This document shows positions 41,747-46,155 of a stretch of DNA of 46,155 nucleotides, one piece after another; positions within the stretch are counted from its first letter, which is position 1, and every line of letters starts with the position of its first letter. Made by a program: the position numbers and the translations under genes. This stretch comes from an uncultured Xanthomonas sp. (lineage in GTDB: Bacteria; Pseudomonadota; Gammaproteobacteria; Xanthomonadales; Xanthomonadaceae), in contig CALTTS010000021.1 in NCBI GenBank assembly GCA_943912265.1, positions 1 to 46,155 on the forward strand, read 5' to 3'. The notes under the pieces are model-generated. The model was not told where the DNA came from. It saw nothing but the letters and a program-made list of their open reading frames with translations, and did no database searches.

Positions 41747-43858
41747 TCAGGCGGCGGCGAAACGGGCGGCGCCGCCGACCCAGCGCGCGACCACCCGTTC
41801 GGCCACCGCCGGATGTTCGCGCAGCAGCCGTTCGGCTAGCGCCTGCACCTGCGGCAGCAGGTGGGCATCGCGCATCGGGTCGGCGATGCGGAAACCGGCC
41901 AGGCCGGTCTGGCGGGTGCCGAGCAGTTCGCCGGGACCGCGCAGTTCCAGGTCCTTTTCGGCGATGGCGAAGCCGTCGTTGCTGCGCCGCAGGATGTCCA
42001 GCCGCTGCCGCGCCATCGCCGACAGCGGTGGCCGGTACAGCAGCACGCAGGTGGAGGCTTCCGCGCCGCGGCCGACCCGGCCGCGCAGCTGGTGCAGCTG
42101 CGCCAGCCCCAGGCGCTCGGCGTTGTCGATCACCATCAGCGAGGCGTTGGGCACGTCCACGCCGACCTCGATCACCGTGGTCGCCACCAGCAGCCCGGTC
42201 CGGCCCTGCTTGAAGGCCTGCATCGCGGCCTGTTTCTCGGCCGGGCGCATGCGCCCGTGGACCAGGCCGACCTCGACGCCGGCCAGTTCCGCCGTCAGCT
42301 GCTCGAAGGTGCTCTGCGCGGCCGACGCCTCGATCTCCTCGTTGTCCTCGATCAGCGTGCATACCCAGTACGCCTGCCGGCCCTCGGCACAGGCGGCGCG
42401 GATGCGTTCGACCAGTTCGGCACGGCGCCCCGCCGCCATCGCCACGGTGCGCACCGGCGTGCGGCCGGGCGGAAGCTCGTCGATCACCGACACGTCCAGG
42501 TCCGCGTATGCCGTCATCGCCAGCGTGCGCGGGATCGGCGTGGCGGTCATCACCAGCTGGTGCGGCACCTGCCCGGCCGCCGCGCCCTTGTCGCGCAGCG
42601 CCAGCCGCTGGTGCACGCCGAAGCGGTGCTGCTCGTCGACGATGACCAGCGCCAGGCTGTGGAACCCGACGCCTTCCTGCATCAGCGCATGGGTGCCGAC
42701 CACGACCTGCGCCTCGCCGGCGGCGATCGCCTCCAGCGCCGTCCTGCGCGCCTTGCCGGTGACCTTGCCGGCCAGCCACGCCACGCGCACGCCGAGCGGC
42801 TCCAGCCATGCGCGCAGGCTGGCGGCATGCTGCTCGGCCAGCAGCTCGGTCGGCGCGACCAGCGCCGCCTGGCGGCCGGCCTCGACCGCCAGCGCGGCCG
42901 CCAATGCGGCCACCACGGTCTTGCCGGAGCCGACGTCGCCCTGCACCAGCCGCGACATCGGGGACGGTTGCCGCAGGTCGTGCCGGACCTGCGCGAACAC
43001 CCGCCGCTGCGCGCCGGTCAGCGCGAACGGCAGGGTCTGCAGCAGGCGTTCGGCCAACCGCCCGGGCGGTGCCAGCACCGGCGCGTGCTGCCTGCGCAGC
43101 GCGATGCGCTGGCGGCGCAGGCTCAAGTGGTGGGCGAGCAGTTCCTCCAGGGCCAGCCGCTGCTGCGCCGGGTGGCGCATCGTCGCCAGCGCCGCCAGGT
43201 CGTCGTGCGGCGAGGGCCGGTGCAAAGTCAGCAGCGAGGCGCGCAGCGACGGCAGGCCGAGCCCGGCCCGGACGCCGGCCGGCAGCAGTTCCAGCGCGTC
43301 GTCGTCCGGCAACAGGGCCAGCGCCTGCGCGATCAGCCGGCGCTGGGTGAGCGGGCCGAGGCCCTCGATCTCCGGGTAGACCGGGTCGAGCGTGCCCTCG
43401 AGCACCGCGGTTTCCTCCTCGCCGATCGCCTGGTAGCTCGGATGGACGATCTCCAGCCCGAACTGGCCCGGGCGCGGCGTGCCGTAGCAGCGGATCCGCG
43501 CGCCGACCGCGAACTGCGCCACCTGTGCGGCGCGGAAGTGGAAGAAGCGCAGCAGCAGCGTGGCCTGGGATTCGTCGGCCAGCGCCACCTTCAGCACCGG
43601 CCGGTAGCGGAAACCGCGCTCGACCGCCTGCACCCGGCCTTCCACCTGCGCCGGCACGCCGCCGCGCAGCTGGGCGATGGGCATGATGCGGGTGCGGTCC
43701 TCGTAGCCGACCGGCAGGTGCAGCCACAGGTCCTGCACGGTCAACAGGCCGCGCGCGGCCAGCTTGTCGGCGAGCTTGGCCCCTACCCCGCGCAACGCCG
43801 ACAGGCGGGTCGCACCGGCGGATGCCAGCGCGGGCGCGGGGAGCCGGGGCCGCGGCAT
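41747..43858 (-). CDS. recG: ATP-dependent DNA helicase RecG
   Basis: This superfamily 2 helicase remodels branched DNA and stalled replication forks. The 703-residue product has an N-terminal wedge/OB domain (LSALRGVGAKLADKLAARGL, LWLHLPVGYEDRT) and Walker A GDVGSGKTVVA. Motif II DEQH lies in VIVDEQHRFGVHQR, motif III in TATPIPRTLAM, and the C-terminal helicase half contains VGRGAEASTCVLLY. The length is usual. It begins 7 bases after the ridA stop, so the two are probably co-transcribed, an arrangement often seen with upstream spoT. Confidence 0.96.
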   Translation of the reverse strand: MPRPRLPAPALASAGATRLSALRGVGAKLADKLAARGLLTVQDLWLHLPVGYEDRTRIMPIAQLRGGVPAQVEGRVQAVERGFRYRPVLKVALADESQATLLLRFFHFRAAQVAQFAVGARIRCYGTPRPGQFGLEIVHPSYQAIGEEETAVLEGTLDPVYPEIEGLGPLTQRRLIAQALALLPDDDALELLPAGVRAGLGLPSLRASLLTLHRPSPHDDLAALATMRHPAQQRLALEELLAHHLSLRRQRIALRRQHAPVLAPPGRLAERLLQTLPFALTGAQRRVFAQVRHDLRQPSPMSRLVQGDVGSGKTVVAALAAALAVEAGRQAALVAPTELLAEQHAASLRAWLEPLGVRVAWLAGKVTGKARRTALEAIAAGEAQVVVGTHALMQEGVGFHSLALVIVDEQHRFGVHQRLALRDKGAAAGQVPHQLVMTATPIPRTLAMTAYADLDVSVIDELPPGRTPVRTVAMAAGRRAELVERIRAACAEGRQAYWVCTLIEDNEEIEASAAQSTFEQLTAELAGVEVGLVHGRMRPAEKQAAMQAFKQGRTGLLVATTVIEVGVDVPNASLMVIDNAERLGLAQLHQLRGRVGRGAEASTCVLLYRPPLSAMARQRLDILRRSNDGFAIAEKDLELRGPGELLGTRQTGLAGFRIADPMRDAHLLPQVQALAERLLREHPAVAERVVARWVGGAARFAAA

Positions 43859-43865
43859 CGTCCGG

Positions 43866-44249
43866 TCAGTCGAGCACCATGGTGGCTTCGACCTCGAACG
43901 CCGCGCCCTTCGGCAGCGCCGCGACCTGGATGGTCGAACGCGCCGGGTACGGGGCGGCGAAGTATTCCTGCATCACCGCGTTGACCACGGCGAAGTCGGC
44001 CAGGTCGGTGAGGAACAGGCCGGTGCGCACGATCCTGTCGAGCGAGCCGCCGGCCGCCTCGGCCACCGCCTTGAGGTTGTCGAAGGCGCGGCGCGCCTGC
44101 GCCTCGATGCCGCCAGCGACGATCGCGCCGGTGGCTGGGTCGAGCGGGATCTGCCCGGAGAAATAGACCGTGTTGCCGGCCCGCACGGCCTGCGAATACG
44201 GGCCGATGGCGGCGGGGGCGTTGTCGGTGTGGACGATCTGCTGGGTCAT
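43866..44249 (-). CDS. ridA: RidA family enamine/imine deaminase
   Basis: Hydrolyses reactive 2-aminoacrylate and related enamines, protecting PLP enzymes. The 127-residue product has IGPYSQAVRAGNTVYFSGQI, the catalytic Arg in PARSTIQVAALPKGAAFEVE, and family length. The start MTQQIVHTDNAPAA at 44249 is standard; a longer in-frame extension to 44420 would read through the spacer and promoter. The trimeric fold is known for the family. It lies between spoT and recG on the same strand. Confidence 0.95.
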   Translation of the reverse strand: MTQQIVHTDNAPAAIGPYSQAVRAGNTVYFSGQIPLDPATGAIVAGGIEAQARRAFDNLKAVAEAAGGSLDRIVRTGLFLTDLADFAVVNAVMQEYFAAPYPARSTIQVAALPKGAAFEVEATMVLD

Positions 44250-44391
44250 GGCGTGAATATCCCGATGGAGTGTGGAATCTGCAGCCGCGCCGCCAGACCG
44301 GCGGCGCGATGGCGGCCGGCGGCCCGGCCGGTGCGGCGCCGATGCGCGCGCTCGGCAAACCGGCCGCAAACCGGTCCGCGGCATGCCGGCC

Positions 44392-44420
44392 ATTGTCGTA
44401 CAGGGCAGCGAAAGCACCAA
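44392..44420 (-). promoter_or_regulatory. Candidate promoter of ridA-recG
   Basis: Minus-strand -35 TTGGTG (44415-44420), a 17-base spacer and -10 GACAAT (44392-44397) in the 192-base gap after spoT. It would give a leader of about 136 bases. No gene is seen in that gap. Confidence 0.45.
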
Positions 44421-44441
44421 GCCGGCGATGGCCGGCAGCGC

Positions 44442-46155
44442 CTATTGCCGGCGCACGCTGACCACCACGTTGAGCCGGCGCAGCCGGCGCATCACTTCGG
44501 CCAGGTGGTTGCGGTCGCGCACCTGGATGTTGAAGCGCAGCACCGCGGCATTCACGTCGCGGTCCAGGTAGTCCACCCGCTCGATGTTGGACTGGCTCTG
44601 CGCCACCGCCGCGGCCAGCTGGGCGAGCACGCCCGGCCGGTTCTCGGCGTCGACGATCAGCGCGGTGTCGTAGTCGCCGGTGACGTTGCTGTCCCAGCCG
44701 ATCGGCACCCAGCGTTCGGGCGACTTGCGGAACTCGGCCAGGTTCGGGCAATCCATCCGGTGCACGACGATGCCCTTGCCGGCGGTGTGGTAGCCCATGA
44801 TCTCGTCGCCGGGGATCGGCTGGCAGCAGTTGGCGAAGCTGATCACGCCGCGCTCGGTGCCGTTGATCAGGATCTTTTCCAGCGAATGGTGCGAATGCCC
44901 GGCCGGCCGCAGGTCGGCATAGGCCATCAGCGCCTGCGCGGCCTGGGTGGGCATCCAGTTGCCGAGCGCGAGGTCGGCGAGGAAGGCCTCCAGCCGCGGG
45001 TAGCGGTGTTCGGCGAGGAACGAATCCAGCCGCCCCTTGGGCAGGCGTTCGAGCGAGGAATCCATCGCCTCCAGCGCGCGGTCGAGCATGCGGTGGCCGA
45101 GCTGCACCGCGTCCTCGTGCTCCAGGTGCTTGAGCTGGTGGCGGATGGCGGTGCGCGCCTTGGAGCTGACCACGAATTCCAGCCACTGCGGCTTCGGCGC
45201 GGCCGACTTGGCGGTGATGATCTCCACCGTCTGCCCGCTCTGCAGCTTGGTGCGCAGCGGCACCAGCTTCTTGTCCACGCGCGAGGCCACCGCCTTGTTG
45301 CCCACGTCGGTGTGCACCGCGTAGGCGAAATCCAGCGCGGTGGAATTGCGCGGCAGGGACAGGATCTTGCCCTTCGGCGTGAACAGGTAGACCTCGTCCG
45401 GGAACAGGTCCACCTTGACGTTGTCGAGGAACTCCAGCGAGGAGTCGGCCGCGCGCTGGTTCTCGATCAGCTCGACGATCCACGCATGGGCGCGGCTCTG
45501 CGCGCTGTTGGGCGCGTCGGTGCCGAGCTTGTAGGTCCAGTGCGCGGCCACGCCGCGCTCGGCGATCAGGTCCATCTCCTCGGTGCGGATCTGCACCTCG
45601 ATCGGCGAGCCGTAGGGGCCGAACAGCACCGTGTGCAGCGACTGGTAGCCGTTGGCCTTGGGAATGGCGATGAAGTCGCGGAAGCGCCCGTCCAGCGGCT
45701 TGAACGCGGCATGCACCGCGCCCAGCGCGTGGTAGCAGTCCGGCACGCTGCGCACCACCAGGCGGAAGCCGAACACGTCCATCACCTGGTCGAAGCTTTT
45801 GCTCTCCTCGCGCATCTTGTTGTAGATGCTCCAGGGCGTCTTGATGCGGCTGACCAGGCGGTGTTCCAGCCCTTCCTTGGCCAGGCGCTGGCTCAGCTGC
45901 ACCTCCACCTGCGCCAGCGCCTCGCGGCGCACCACCGGCTGGCTGCGGATGTGCTTTTCGAGGATCGCGTGGCGCCACGGGTAGAGCGCGCGGAAGCCGA
46001 GGTTCTGCAGCTCCGACTTGACCAGCGCCATGCCCAGGCGCTGGGCGATCGGCGCGTAGATCTCCAGCGTCTCCAGCGCGATGCGCTTGCGCGCCTCGGT
46101 GCTCTGCGCGCCGAGCGTGCGCATGTTGTGCAGGCGGTCGGCGAGCTTGATCATG
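44442..46155 (-). CDS. spoT: Bifunctional (p)ppGpp synthetase/hydrolase SpoT, 5' end cut by window edge
   Basis: The visible 571 codons start near the end of the HD hydrolase domain (IKLADRLHNMRTL) and continue through the synthetase (SRIKTPWSIYNKM, DVFGFRLVV, IAIPKANGYQSLHT) and the TGS domain (VYLFTPKGKILSLP). Helical and zinc-finger-type regions (ISFANCCQPIPGDEIMGY) and a C-terminal ACT domain follow. The charge motif before IAIPK is RFRD, matching the RXKD class of bifunctional enzymes (basic) and not the EXDD of RelA. Together with the HD remnant this indicates SpoT. The N-terminal catalytic His/Asp lie outside the window. Confidence 0.93.
   Translation of the reverse strand, partial: MIKLADRLHNMRTLGAQSTEARKRIALETLEIYAPIAQRLGMALVKSELQNLGFRALYPWRHAILEKHIRSQPVVRREALAQVEVQLSQRLAKEGLEHRLVSRIKTPWSIYNKMREESKSFDQVMDVFGFRLVVRSVPDCYHALGAVHAAFKPLDGRFRDFIAIPKANGYQSLHTVLFGPYGSPIEVQIRTEEMDLIAERGVAAHWTYKLGTDAPNSAQSRAHAWIVELIENQRAADSSLEFLDNVKVDLFPDEVYLFTPKGKILSLPRNSTALDFAYAVHTDVGNKAVASRVDKKLVPLRTKLQSGQTVEIITAKSAAPKPQWLEFVVSSKARTAIRHQLKHLEHEDAVQLGHRMLDRALEAMDSSLERLPKGRLDSFLAEHRYPRLEAFLADLALGNWMPTQAAQALMAYADLRPAGHSHHSLEKILINGTERGVISFANCCQPIPGDEIMGYHTAGKGIVVHRMDCPNLAEFRKSPERWVPIGWDSNVTGDYDTALIVDAENRPGVLAQLAAAVAQSQSNIERVDYLDRDVNAAVLRFNIQVRDRNHLAEVMRRLRRLNVVVSVRRQ

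Overview
This 46 kb window is chromosomal backbone DNA from a high-G+C gammaproteobacterium, most likely of the Xanthomonadaceae/Lysobacteraceae (Xanthomonas, Lysobacter, Luteimonas or Thermomonas type). That placement rests on the gene set and order (sucCD next to pilSR, a tkt/gapA/pgk/pyk group, a Bat operon, pilMNOPQ divergent from ponA, gltA, recG-ridA-spoT), the strong G/C bias at third codon positions and many 1-4 base gene overlaps. Nothing is visibly broken. I see no insertion sequence, prophage, CRISPR array, tRNA or rRNA. Both ends cut through genes (nadE on the left, spoT on the right).

Layout: (1) 1-6.3 kb: nadE (partial), sucD and sucC on the minus strand, then pilS and pilR on the plus strand. 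(2) 6.4-21.9 kb: pyk, pgk, gapA and tkt, all minus, form a scattered glycolysis/pentose-phosphate cluster. Between them lie a nitroreductase, a phosphoglycolate-phosphatase-like HAD enzyme coupled to pgk, a soluble MCP-like sensor converging on a Cache-GGDEF cyclase, ompW, an S1/P1 nuclease, a persulfide-dioxygenase-like MBL enzyme, and a BlaI / M56-TonB / small exported protein operon. (3) 22-23.3 kb: a dicarboxylate/glutamate symporter. (4) 23.4-30.4 kb: a six-gene moxR-DUF58-DUF4381-batA-batBC-batD operon with almost no intergenic bases. (5) 30.6-35.5 kb: pilMNOPQ, the type IV pilus alignment and secretin operon. (6) 35.7-38.8 kb: divergent ponA and a conserved hypothetical gene. (7) 38.9-46.2 kb: gltA, rpmE2, a nucleoside hydrolase, recG, ridA and spoT.

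The window joins central carbon metabolism (SucCD, citrate synthase, Pyk, Pgk, GapA, Tkt) with envelope and surface functions (type IV pilus, PBP1A, OmpW, Bat) and signalling (PilSR, c-di-GMP, BlaI/M56, SpoT). The best regulatory signals are a perfect FNR-type box between gapA and ompW and a BlaI-type palindrome overlapping the -10 of the blaI/M56 operon. Several promoters have a TAnnnT box 6-7 bases before the start codon, suggesting leaderless mRNAs, and several share a GACAAT -10. The least explained items are the BlaI/M56-TonB three-gene unit with no beta-lactamase nearby, the N-terminal-MA/C-terminal-Cache protein, the BatB-BatC fusion with an altered MIDAS motif, and a lower-G+C patch inside pilQ. 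I did not find a clearly new defence or mobile system. No intergenic gap exceeds 300 bases.
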